NCBI RefSeq assembly: GCF_008831285.2
Contig: NC_045148.1
Location: 1,612,001-1,676,000, forward strand
Length of the DNA: 64,000 nt
Direction of reading: 5' to 3'
Source: Nymphaea colorata
Lineage: Eukaryota > Streptophyta > Magnoliopsida > Nymphaeales > Nymphaeaceae
Below, piece by piece: positions 1-12,200 of this stretch. The notes below the pieces were generated by a model. The model was not told where the DNA came from. It searched no databases and saw only the letters and a program-made list of their open reading frames with translations. The position numbers were made by a program, and so were the translations under genes. How positions within the stretch are numbered: the first letter of the stretch is position 1; each line of letters begins with the position of its first letter.

Positions 1-288
1 TACTTTCTCCTTGCTGTGCGCTGACAGATTAGTTGAAACTCGCGCCATCCGTGCTTTGACTTGTAGGTAGAGAAAAGGGAGGAAGCAGGGGAACTCCGAA
101 TTGTTTTGACTCAGAGCAAGACCTCAAATCATCCCAATGCCGCAAGGATTGGGTTGCTGAAGAATGGTAGTTTGATGCCTATCAATCATTTCCTCTTCGA
201 AGGATCCACGGGGTCTCGAAGGCCCTTCGTGGAATTCGGCTGCGGATTCGAGTTGTAGAAGTAGGGATTGAAGTGTGGAGGTGAAGAC
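1..288 (+). promoter_or_regulatory. 5' flank and leader of the sterol glucosyltransferase gene
   Basis: This is the sequence upstream of the chosen start codon. It contains short upstream ATGs, for example at about 135 and 169, each opening only a short frame, so translation could be modulated by small upstream ORFs. I see no convincing TATA box. The window edge may cut off the promoter. Confidence 0.3.
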
Positions 289-3200
289 ATGGAGTTTGAC
301 GGAGATTCTGCTGAAGAAAATGGGGATGGAGTTGCTGCATTGCGTAAGGAGACGAAGGAAAACTGCGATGGTTGTTCCGCAATCGGGGCCGAATTTGCTC
401 CCGATCGAGAGTTTGCACGACAGAATGGAGTGGAGGGCGATCCTTCGTTTGTCTCTTCAAGTGAAGTCGAGAAATTAGCAGGAATAGGCTCATGGCTCCC
501 GAGTAAGTTCTTACCCTTTTTCAGTTAACTGCATGCATTTATAACGAGAGTCAGAGGTGAGCGGGAAAGATAAGTGCATGATGGGGGTTCAAGAATTTGA
601 GGCTAGTTTCTGTTAGTAGCGGACTAACGTCTAAAAGTAACTACCAGCAAGCTGAATTATAATTGGTGCAAGTTGAAGATGAAGTAATACTTTTCTCCTT
701 TCTTCTAAAACTTATAGAGGTGAAGAGCGGCACGAGAAAATCGTTACTAACACTTTCATGCGCAGTGACATCAATGGAAACTGTTTTGTCCCTGAATAAT
801 ATTCACCGCTATTTTCTTTCAGGTCTTGAGAACTGCAGAATTGCTCGACTCAGCTTCAACGCTTATAAGAAGCTGCCTTATGGTGGTCATAGCTTCTCCA
901 TATGCCGGTCGAAGTCCGAAATAGAGGAAAGTCGAAATTTTGAATTGAGATTGGACAAACTATTGGAGACCGAAAAGGTGCGTTTGCTCTCTCTCTCGTC
1001 GCAAATCCTGCTAATAATCCAACGCTTTTCTTCGTAGTCGTGGTGCTATTGTTATTATATGATAGATATGGTCCTAGAACGAGTTCTCAAATGTTAAGCT
1101 GAAAACGTCTTGTTGATCTCTGGTCTTCCAAAAACGAACTCCCAAAAGTAATAGAAGAAACAAATAACTGCGATCCTGTAATTTTCTTATGTTCCTTCCC
1201 GTTCAAGCATTACCAATTTGAAATGGGGCGGTACCTTACCTACCATATTTGGGTGAGGGCACCAAATAACTATGGGCATTCATGCCACTAATGGAATGCT
1301 CCTACCTTCTTAATTTAGTAATTCAGCAAATATCATGCTTCCAGCAATCAGCAACCTATGTTCCTTCTGATGTGCTCTGAAACAAATACTTATATTGGGT
1401 TGTTGAGGCTTCAAAAGTGCATTGTCGTATTGGCATATATGGCTTCGCCGCTTCGGGTAATACATTGGTTGGTCGGGTAATACATTGGTTGGTGGCTTCG
1501 AGTTGAACCACCACTTCAAACAACAATATACGTCTCTGGTCGCCTTGGAAGCTTTTCTATCTAATAGTTAGCAAACTATTGTCTGATCGGCTATACATTT
1601 TTCTAGTAATACTGGTCAATGAGTCATGAACAATGTAGGTATGTATTTGGGTTCATGGCACAATTTTTGATGGCTTCATAACAAACTAAAAGAGAACCAT
1701 CGATTGCTCCACACGAATGCAAAAGGTCCAAAATGTACTATATATATCAGTTCTGTCGTTCCCAATTTTACTAGTAAAAAATAAGCAATTTCAGCCAGAC
1801 TTCCAATGAGTCAGTATATGAGTGATTGAGTGTCCATTGCATGCATTCATGTGTTTGCTTGCAGTAGCTACTAGCTGAACCCTGCCTTCTGTGGTTATCA
1901 GAACAAGATAATTGAGCTTGTCAAAGTCCAAAAGGATGGCACGGTGGAGGTTGATGTTACCAAAAATGAACCTATGGCTTCTGAATTACTAGAGTTTGAT
2001 GCTGCTGATACACAACACATTGGTGTTGGAGAGGGAGCAATTGAATTCCATAAGTCAATTCCACGGCTCAAGATTGCAATGCTAGTTGTTGGAACCAGAG
2101 GAGATGTGCAGCCGTTTATTGCTATTGCTAGGCGTCTTCAGGTCCATCTATCCCTACTTGATTTCCTGGCCCTTTTTGTTGGTGTGGATGTGTCTATAAC
2201 AGAATAATACTTCATCTGTTCTTGAAGTTCATTTACTTGTTAATAGCTTCATGTTTTACAAGTCACTTACAGTTGATAGACATTCCTCTTACAGATCTTC
2301 ATGCAAAGTGTTTTTAAGCTTCTCATCACGAGGATATGAATTAATTTACTGTGAAACTGCCTTAATTGTCTTAAGCACATGACTACCAGTATGCAAAAGA
2401 ACACACAGCTCCTATAAGAATCAACTACAAATATATTCCTCAAACCTCTTAGTAGAGCTTCTTATTCAAACATTTATGCCACATTGTTATACGAGTCAAA
2501 GAAAGTTGGTTGTCATATTATATATGTGCCTTATCTTACTTGTAGGGAAAACTATATTTGCAAACTATCATGCTAAGAAAATCATACAATTGTATTTAAT
2601 ATTTGGAAAAAAAAAAAGAAGGCGCATTTCCAGAAAAAATATCATACTTAACAACAAAAGGAAAAAGTGACATGCTAGAATGTATGCAGAACAAGTTGCA
2701 GAAGTAATAGAACGTGGCTGATCTCTATTAATCTTAAGCACAAATAACTCCTGAAAACACTCATTATATCCACCACTAGCAACAAACAACAAATTCTTAA
2801 GTTAATTACCTCCTTTGTATTGTTTAGGTATTCAGCATTGCATTACTTCCACAGATTTCATCACCTTGAAGTTTTGCACCACTTTCCATTAACTTGTAGG
2901 TTTAGTCCTCGCCTCTTATAACATAATCATCAGATGAAGGCTTCAGATCAAGACCTTCAAGGTTTCACCTATATTATGCTGATTTGGACCTGATATAGTC
3001 GTTCAATATTGATGGTCTACATTTTCTTCTTGCCAACTCAAAGTGTAAGCATGTGGCCTACCCTATCCATTTTTATGCTTGTCGGAAGTACAAACTTTAA
3101 ATGGTGACTTCTTTTTTCTTATCCAAAAAACTTGTATTTTTTTCCAAAAGCGTTTTTCTGATCAGAGTGCAACATGCCTGAGAAAAGAAATTGCTATTTA

Positions 3201-6200
3201 CTTTTAGATCCATCTGACTAAATATTTCATCTTTTTTTTTTCAAAAGTAACTGTTTCATCCACCTTAAAGATTATCATTCGTTTGCAATATTTTTTCCAT
3301 GATATTGCACTAACTTACAAGACTTACTGCAGGATTTTGGTCACAAGGTCAGGTTAGCAACTCATGCTAACTTTAAAGCATTTGTGGAATCAGCTGACAT
3401 TGATTTTTATCCCTTGGGTGGTGATGCACGAGTGCTTGCAGGATGTAAGCAATCTTATGTACACTGGTGTTATAAAGAAAAGACAAACCCTCTGTCCTTT
3501 TCTTGTGGTTTTGGCAGTCTTATGGCTGGTTGAGTTTTAAATTGCTACCTGATTTTAATGTTACGAGTCTTACATATACAGATATGGCAAGAAATAAAGG
3601 CTTTTTGCCATCTGGACCAGCAGATATAGCACTTCAACGAAAGCAAATACGAGCTATTATTGATTCGCTTTTTCCAGCATGCACAGAGCCTGATCCTGAT
3701 TCTGGCTCTCCTTTTAGAGCCCAAGCAATTATTGCAAATCCCCCTGCTTATGGTGAGTATCTAATTTCAGCTACCTCCCAAAAACTTACCTTGACAGTAT
3801 GTGTTACCAGATGAAAACAATCTTATAATTGCTTTTCATTTGCGAATGAGCAAATGAAGCTGTCATTGAAGACCAAGTGCAAAGTAAGAACCAGTAATGC
3901 CACATCATCTATGTCATATGGGTGTAGTTATAGTATGGGTATAGGTATAGCGGTACGGGTACAGACACAATAGTTTTGAAAATTGTGGATACGCGGGTAC
4001 GACAAATTTTTAAATTCCAAAAAAATGATAAAATGAAACAAAAAAAATTAATAGTTCATATTTGTAATCCCATAAAAAGGTCTATAAACAAACATCAAAC
4101 AAAACATTGTTTATCATAAGAACACTATCATTATCATCATCCCATGATTCTAGCTATTCCCAGTCAATGTCCATCTCGCCCGCCTCTTCTTCCACTGCCT
4201 CAAGCACATTAGAAGATGCTGATGGAATAGAGGGTTCTTCGAATCTTGAACTAACAGCTTCAAATGTGTCTTATTGTAAGTTAAAGTCCTCAACATTCAC
4301 ATCCCAATTTTTAGTTTCTCCTTTCCTACAAGACAAAAAACAAATTGTAACTATTAGCGAATAAGAAGAGAAACATCTAAATCAATAAATCGTATACTTA
4401 TTTACCTATGTTCTTCTTTGTTTCATGAAAGAAGCCAAAGGTTAGAATGCACATAAACCAGATCTTTTGCGAGTTTGCTTGTGAGATTATTTCGTTTCAT
4501 ATTATGGATTTGTGAATATGTACTCCAATTTCTCTCGTAGCATGAAGATGTAGCAGGTTAAACTAGCAATCTGAAAGCAAGGTATTGAAGAGTAGGATAA
4601 GCATGTCCATGTTTAATCCACCAAAAAATAGGTGGATAATCATTTTTATCTATAGCTGCACACACATCCTCTCCAATTCCTGTAGAGAACTTTGCAAACT
4701 CATCGCGAGCTTGGTGATTTTGATGTAAATCAATAAAAATCCTATTAAGACATGCCAATCTATTTTTTGATAATTATGAATCCTTATGTAGTGGGGTTCT
4801 TCCAATACCAATACTTTCTATAGCCATTTGTTCCATAATATTTTGGATTCAATGAATGTGCCATGCATTGAAGAGGAGTGCTACTTTTATCTCATTTTGC
4901 AATCAATATTTTATGCACATGATAAAAAAAGGCTGAATCTTCAAGTGAAATATATTTTTTTTCTCGTGCTTAAAACTGACCTCTTGGATTTTTTCAATCA
5001 TACTGTCCCACATCTCATAAACAGAATGCAATGTTGAAATATTGCAATCAAGAGCTCTCAACATCTCCCAAATAGGCTCTGTGAATGCCAGAAAATAAAA
5101 GATTCTATCCCACCACTTATCATCAATAATCAGGTTTTTTTATCGTTTGAACTTTGTCATCATCATCAGCATGATAGCAATTCCAATCATCATCAGTCAC
5201 CATACTGATCAATGCACTTTTAACCTTTTTCATCCTTTTGATCATAACAATTAAAGAAGCAAAACATGTCTCTACAACTCTTAACAATTTTAGATCAGAA
5301 TGTTTGTTATAAATGAAAATTTGCATGTTGATTATTTACTTCAATGTCTTAGCCGTACCTGCTTTTGTGTACCCATATACAGAATAGGCATAAGTATTAT
5401 AAAAGCATATGCATGGGTATTCCAATCCAGCCTTTTAATGCTATGTTACTTTCTCTTGATGGTGTTCTGTGCATGTGATCTCAACATGTAACTATGAAAG
5501 TTTCTTTCAGTTGATGCAAGGTACACATGCCAAGTAACATAGGTGTGGTTTCATTTGTCTTTGCAGGGCATGTGCATGTTGCCGAAGCTCTTGGAGTGCC
5601 AATACATATCATCTTCACCATGCCATGGACGTAAGTTTGAAATTTTAAACATTTGGCTATTTAAAATGGTTGCATTTATAGAAAGGTAGAATACGAGATT
5701 GTGATGCAGCTGAGATCAGTGAAGAGAGCATCTGCTGAAATGCACTCTGTTCCATGTGAAAATTTTATTTTGAATTAGTTGCAAACCACTAAACAAACTT
5801 TGGATATGTTCTGTTTCTATTTAGTACTGGCAATGAGTTTCAGATAAGATCATTTGACTTGTGATCTTGGATGTTTTTTCTCGATCAAGGTTACGGAACA
5901 AATTTGATTGGGGGAAAGTTATGAAACATGTAACAAAGTTATGAAACAAACTTACTGTTTTAGATTGCAGCGTTACATGATAATCTGCAAAATCCATGTT
6001 TTAAGAGTTAAAATGCAAACAATCTACTATCATTTTTTGACTTGTTGCCTTTATATTTTTTTGTGTTTTTTCTTGTGGCCTATGGATGCAAAAGTTGGTG
6101 TACTCTTGTCTAGTCATACACAAAGTCCCTGAGATCCTCGTTGTTATGTCTATGCTTTTCATCTGATGGTTTTGTACAAGTTGTGATAAGCCATCAAAGG

Positions 6201-9200
6201 AAGAAGCAACTAAAGTGAGTCATTGACCACTTTCTTTTTTTCTTGTGTCTTTATTTGCTCCCTCCAACCTGATTGCCTATTGACAGTTGAACGCTGTGTG
6301 CATGAAAGTTATCTGATCTAAGTAGCTGTTCTAAAATGGAGTTGTAATGGATTTTTTTGCTTGAATTTGTGCGTAGACAGTCCAACACAGGAATTTCCTC
6401 ATCCTTTGGCAAGGGTGCATCAAACTGCTGGTTATCGAGTATGTTTCTTCACATGATTCAAAGTAAAAAAAATTGCCTCTTTCGTATATTGGCGGATTCA
6501 TATATATGAGCTTTATCTGTTAAGTTTTTTTTTTTCCCTCTAATTGCAAAATTCGTTCTTTTGTAAGGCATAGCTTACTTATGGGTTTTTGCTTATTTTT
6601 TCCAGCTTTCATACCTTGTTGTGGACTTGCTAATATGGTGGTTTATAAGGGATATTGTAAATGACTTCAGAAGAAGAATGAAACTTTCACCCATTGCATA
6701 CTTCAGTACATACCATGGATCCATTTCTCATTTGCCAACTTCATATATATGGAGTCCACATCTTGTGCCAAAACCAAATGGTAAGTGCTGTCCTTCTAAT
6801 TTGATTTCTTGACAATTGATTTTCTTGTGTTGCATCAATATTGAGATTCTGCTCTAGTCTGTAGACAAAAACGGTCTAACTTATAATGGGATAATGAAGT
6901 GCATCATCTCATTCTTCTCTTGTTTAAACTGTGAAGAGGACAGATTGACAATATTAATAGTAATAACTAATAACAATAATAATAAGTCAAGGATTAGAAA
7001 GTGGAGTAAAGGAAGAGCCCAGGAAAGAACCGAGGGATTAAATGCAAGCGGATGAGATATGACCTTCCATAAGCAACAATCTAAGAGCCCAACTGCATAA
7101 GTATCTGCCATTGAATCCTTAAAATTACTTGAGAACTGTAGATTAAAGGTTCTAAGTGATGGCTGTTTGTCATTCATGCACACTTTTGCTGAAAGTCATG
7201 CATGGCACATGCATTATGTTCTGTCTCCCGTAGATAGCCTTGTCATTTAGTACTTGCACTTCTGAGCATAATATGAAACTCCGTAGACTGGTTTTCATTG
7301 TAATCAGTACCCGAATATGCTTGTTCAACTGCAGCAGAATATTAAGCTTTTTCTCCTTTTGGTTATCACTGTTTTCCTACTGTGAATCTTCATTTTTGGT
7401 TGATTCAATGCTTGGACAGTGCTTTGTTTTTTTCAACCATTGTCTTCGCCAACACAAAGTCCATATGTTGGCCTTTTCCATCTTTCAAATTGAGGGCTTA
7501 GGTAACCTTACATTATGTAAAAACCTGCAGAAAGCATGGTTTCACACCACATGCATGGACAAACAAATGATTTGCATGCACAAGTTTTTCTAAAGGGTAT
7601 CTTCTCAAGTGGATCAAATGGTGGAAGGGTTCCCAGGCAAAGAAGCAAAAGACAAATATGAGTGCAAACGCATACACATACAAGTGCATACAAAAACGAT
7701 CTTGGATAACTTCCTGGGTGTGTTCTATATATTTTTTTTTCTTTTTCATCAAATGGGCTTGCATCATTTGACAGCTATAAATAAATATTTCATTTTTTAA
7801 AAGTTTCCGCCTTTTTGGAGTTTTTTGAATATAGTTCAATTTCCTGATGTTTTCTTTAAATATTTTATTAACTAATTTGAACTTTAATTAATAAAAGTAA
7901 AAAATTTACTATTTCACAATTTTTTATTATATTTGTACTTTTTTAATTTTTTGAATTCCAAGTTTTTCCAAAGAAAAGAAACTTTTCAATTAATATCCGA
8001 GAAGAATCTAGCTGATAAAAGTACAAGAAAAGTAGTTCGCACAATTGTTTGCATACATGCTTAAGAGAGTTTTTGTGCTTGGTCCTTCCAACTATTTGGT
8101 GCCTAAGTGAACCTGTTTCACATAAGTTTTTTAATCTTCCGTTGTTTTTTCTTATGTGCTGTTTATGGTCGCCAGTGCCACATAGCCCTTTCAGGGAGTA
8201 ACCACCTATCCTCCCAACTGTGCTGTGTCTGCTGACTGTTTTGACTTAATCAAGAAATGAAGTGTTCAAACCAAGAAGTTTCCACATTCCAAAATCTTAC
8301 TTCTTAATGAAATGAATAATAGTTGAGTGACTGAAGACCAGTGCTTACTGAATCTAACTTTTTTCTTCATTACCTTTCAACGTTTAATTTTAGACTTTAA
8401 TCACGTGGGTGCTAGCACCATATTAGCCATTGTGATAATATGGAAGTTGAACTCATTGGATGCCTTCGTGTTGGCAATCTTGCTGAAACTAACTGCAAGC
8501 TATCTGGGTACATGTGACACGTCTTCTTTCCAAAGTGTTCACATCCCCCTATCTATATGCTGAAATTTGTTGCTTAATTTCTCAATGAAGCATCATGCTG
8601 TCCTGTTGGTTGTTTCTGACTCTCTGCTAAGAATCACTACCTAGAGTGCATTTTAGATGATCAAACTGAGATAGTTTCATGGTTTCGACTGCCGCTGGTT
8701 TTCACAAACAGATAGTTTCATGGTTTCGACTTGTTAGATGTCATCTCCGACAAAGTTGTATGCATTTCTTAACTGTTTTGGAAGACCAATCTTCACATGT
8801 ACTTTGTTCTTATCAAAGTTAACTTGAATCTGATTTTCTGAATTTATCTACAGATTGGGGCTCCCAAGTAGATGTTTCTGGGTTCTGTTTCATGAACCAT
8901 AGTCTCAACTATCAGCCGCAGAAGGAGTTTCTGGAGTGGATACTATCTGGTGCAAAGCCCATATATATAGGTTTTGGTAGCATGGTATGATTGCTGGGGC
9001 TATAAGCTAAACATGGTTAAGTTCATGCTTAGAGTTAATCATCATGAGGCATAGCATATGTTAACCACAAATCCAACTAGGACATTAAAAGAAAATGCTG
9101 TTCTTAGTATTTTCTCATGAAAGAAAAAAGGAACATTGGTGCTTTATGTTATGATTACTACCTTGATGATGTGATCATGCCAGTGCCCAACTATAGTACT

Positions 9201-12200
9201 TGCTCAGGATATTGTTTAGGTGCTCACGATATCAATATTGCCTTAACAAGTCATCTTTGTGCAATCTACCGAACCTTTAGCTTTTGTCTTTAGACACCTG
9301 CCTTCAACTGATGCAATGTGTTGTGCTTGCTTATCCAGTCTTCTCCAATATTCATCTCCTTCGGGGAACTTTCTGTGCTCCAGTTTCTTTTTCTCATCTA
9401 GTACCTACGCTTCGGGGGTGAGCAAGATGAGTATTTCATCAAACTCTCCGGTTGAAAGCCGAAGCCCCCACCTTTCTTCTCATCGCCTCAAGGTACCAGG
9501 CTCACTTTCGATGCCTCGGGATGATTCCCTTGCTATGCTTCAACTTGCGTAAGCACAGGAGAATTGATGCCATGCTATGTCACATAGGTACGGGTACGGG
9601 TGCCGGTGTGGGTACGGGTACGGACCATTTTCAAAAAATTTGGGTGTGGGGGTACGGCCGTGCACACATGCGGCCATATTTATAATATATATATATATAT
9701 ATATATATCAAAAAATTTCAAACAAAATAACATATTCACACGTATATATATATCAAAAAATTACAAACAGAATAGCATATTCATAAATCATGATCCAAAA
9801 CAAGTGTGGAAGTAATTAACATACAAATATTTCAGCTTTCTTGATAAACAAGTCACAACTCAAGCCATGGTTAAAGAGGAAATGCTAAACAGGTAAAAAG
9901 AACATGCTAAACAAGTCAAACTGTAAAACAGTAAAAGTCGGTGCAGGCTGCAGCCAAAAATTACTGATTTAATCATTTTAATGATAAAAAAACATAACAG
10001 TTAGAACAGAAACATAGCATTATAGCCTATAATGCTATTTTTCTGTTCTAAGTTATTTACATCAGGCTTAGCAGCACTCATAAGCCTTGAGTAGCTGTCT
10101 GGCAGAGTCTTGACGACCGAAACCAAGAAAACAGAAACAGAAAACAAATAAAAACAGTCCATAGAACATTCACTTATTCAGAAGACAGACCAAATTAAGA
10201 TGCACCGTTAAAAATTTTAAACGAACAACAAGAAAACAAAAAAATGTAAAAACGAAATCAAAACGACATACAATAGATTAATAAAACAAAGAAAGGGACT
10301 GTAAGATGGGATTTGAAGAACCAGAGAAAGCTACCGGAAAAACTACTGAACATATGGTTGTAATCGCCGCCGGAGGAACAAGTTGCAGTCGACCATCGAA
10401 AACACAAGCGTCAGTCGAGAGGATTCACAAGAAATAAGCAAAATACTGTCGCCAACGCCACCTGCCGTTGCCGGTCGCTCCTGCAGTCGCTGGTCGCCAT
10501 CATTCGTCCACTGTAGTTGTCGGTCGCCAAAGAGATTGCCGCAGTCGGTGAGAAATGCGTCGAAGGAGGAAGAAGACGTCTTTGGGGTTTAGGGTTTTCA
10601 ACCATTTTAACGTGACATGATGTTTAAAACGTTAAAAGCTTAAAATCATCAAAATAAAAAATGGACAACTATGGACTCGGTCAAAGTTGACCGAGTCCGA
10701 AATTGGAGCACCCACGGGCACACCGGTACCGTACCCGTACCATGCGGGTACTCCTCCTTAAGAGGAGAACCCGTGTGACATAGATGCCATGGGAGCTCGA
10801 ATTGGAGACTAACCATTTACCAACCCCTGCACCGTCCATTTTGCCAACCCCTTTGGGTATCATTTAATTCCTACACTTGGAACCTATGAATATGAATCAA
10901 AATTCAAAAAAAAAAAAAATACTTACCAGACGATGCATGTACATTTTTTGAAAACATAGTTTTCCGACCACCTCTACAAGTGTCTACTAAAGATATAGAA
11001 TGTGATTCAATAACCCAGAGCAATTTCCCAAAAGATCAGTGTAATGCATTTCTCAACTGCTCAAGGATATTATACAACCTTTACCTTGAAGTAGTATCTA
11101 GTGATAGAGATATTAGAACTATATAAAAGAAAAAAAATGAAAATAGATTATTAACATTTTATATGACAATCTTTGGTGAATACATTTAGGTCCTATTTAA
11201 TCTGTTTATGGTAATGTTATTTGCACCAGTTGCATGTGCTGATTATTTTATTTAGTATATCTGTGCATTGACTTAGAATACCTTTCTTTATTAAATATGG
11301 CATGTAACATGACTAGCTTTACTGTTTGTGAAGCCACTTGAAGATGCTGAAAGGACAACAAGTATCATTCTTGAAGCACTAAATTGTACAGGACAAAGAG
11401 GAATAATTGATAGGGGATGGGGTGGCCTTGGCAAGTGTAAGATTGTTTTTCTGCTGAAGTACTCCTTGTGCTTAGCGTGCCTACTTCTGTTATCTGATAA
11501 CTACCCCTTTTTTTCTGCTTAAGTACTCCTTGTGCTTAGTGTGCCTACTTCTGTTATCTGATAACTACCCCTTTTACATCTACTTTTGAAACATATCATG
11601 AATGAGAAGGCCCTCTCAAGCTATTCTGTTATTATAGTGTTGTCCTTTGTCTGATAGTAATTTGAGGTATGTCTTAAAGTATTTTCTTGAGAGAAATAAA
11701 TAGTTCTACATGACATGTCAAAAATGCGTTAAGACTTTATTTTCTTTTTGTTCCTCTGGCATTGGATTGCTTGTAGAACTGTCTATTGCTTACATGTATC
11801 AGTCACATTTGATCATTTCATTTTCTTAACATAATTTATGTGGCTTAAACTTAATAATTTTGCGTATGCCTACTTAATCATTTAGTTCTACTTTTTCAAA
11901 TTTTGCAGTTCCAGAAATATCAGACAATGTTTTTATTCTTGAAGAGTGTCCACATGATTGGTTGTTCCCTCAATGCTTTGCAGTGGTGAGTTATGCATCC
12001 ATATTGGACTTCACTCAGTCAGGAAATACACAATCTTTGATGGTACCTGGGCATAACTGAGTTTGTTGAAATTCTAGTTTTAGAATATTTCAATACGCAC
12101 AGATGTGCACTTAAAAACATATAGGTGTACCCACATTTTTTAGATGAATTTTCTTCTCCCATATCTGGACCTATCAATGATATCTATCATGCTTTCGGCA

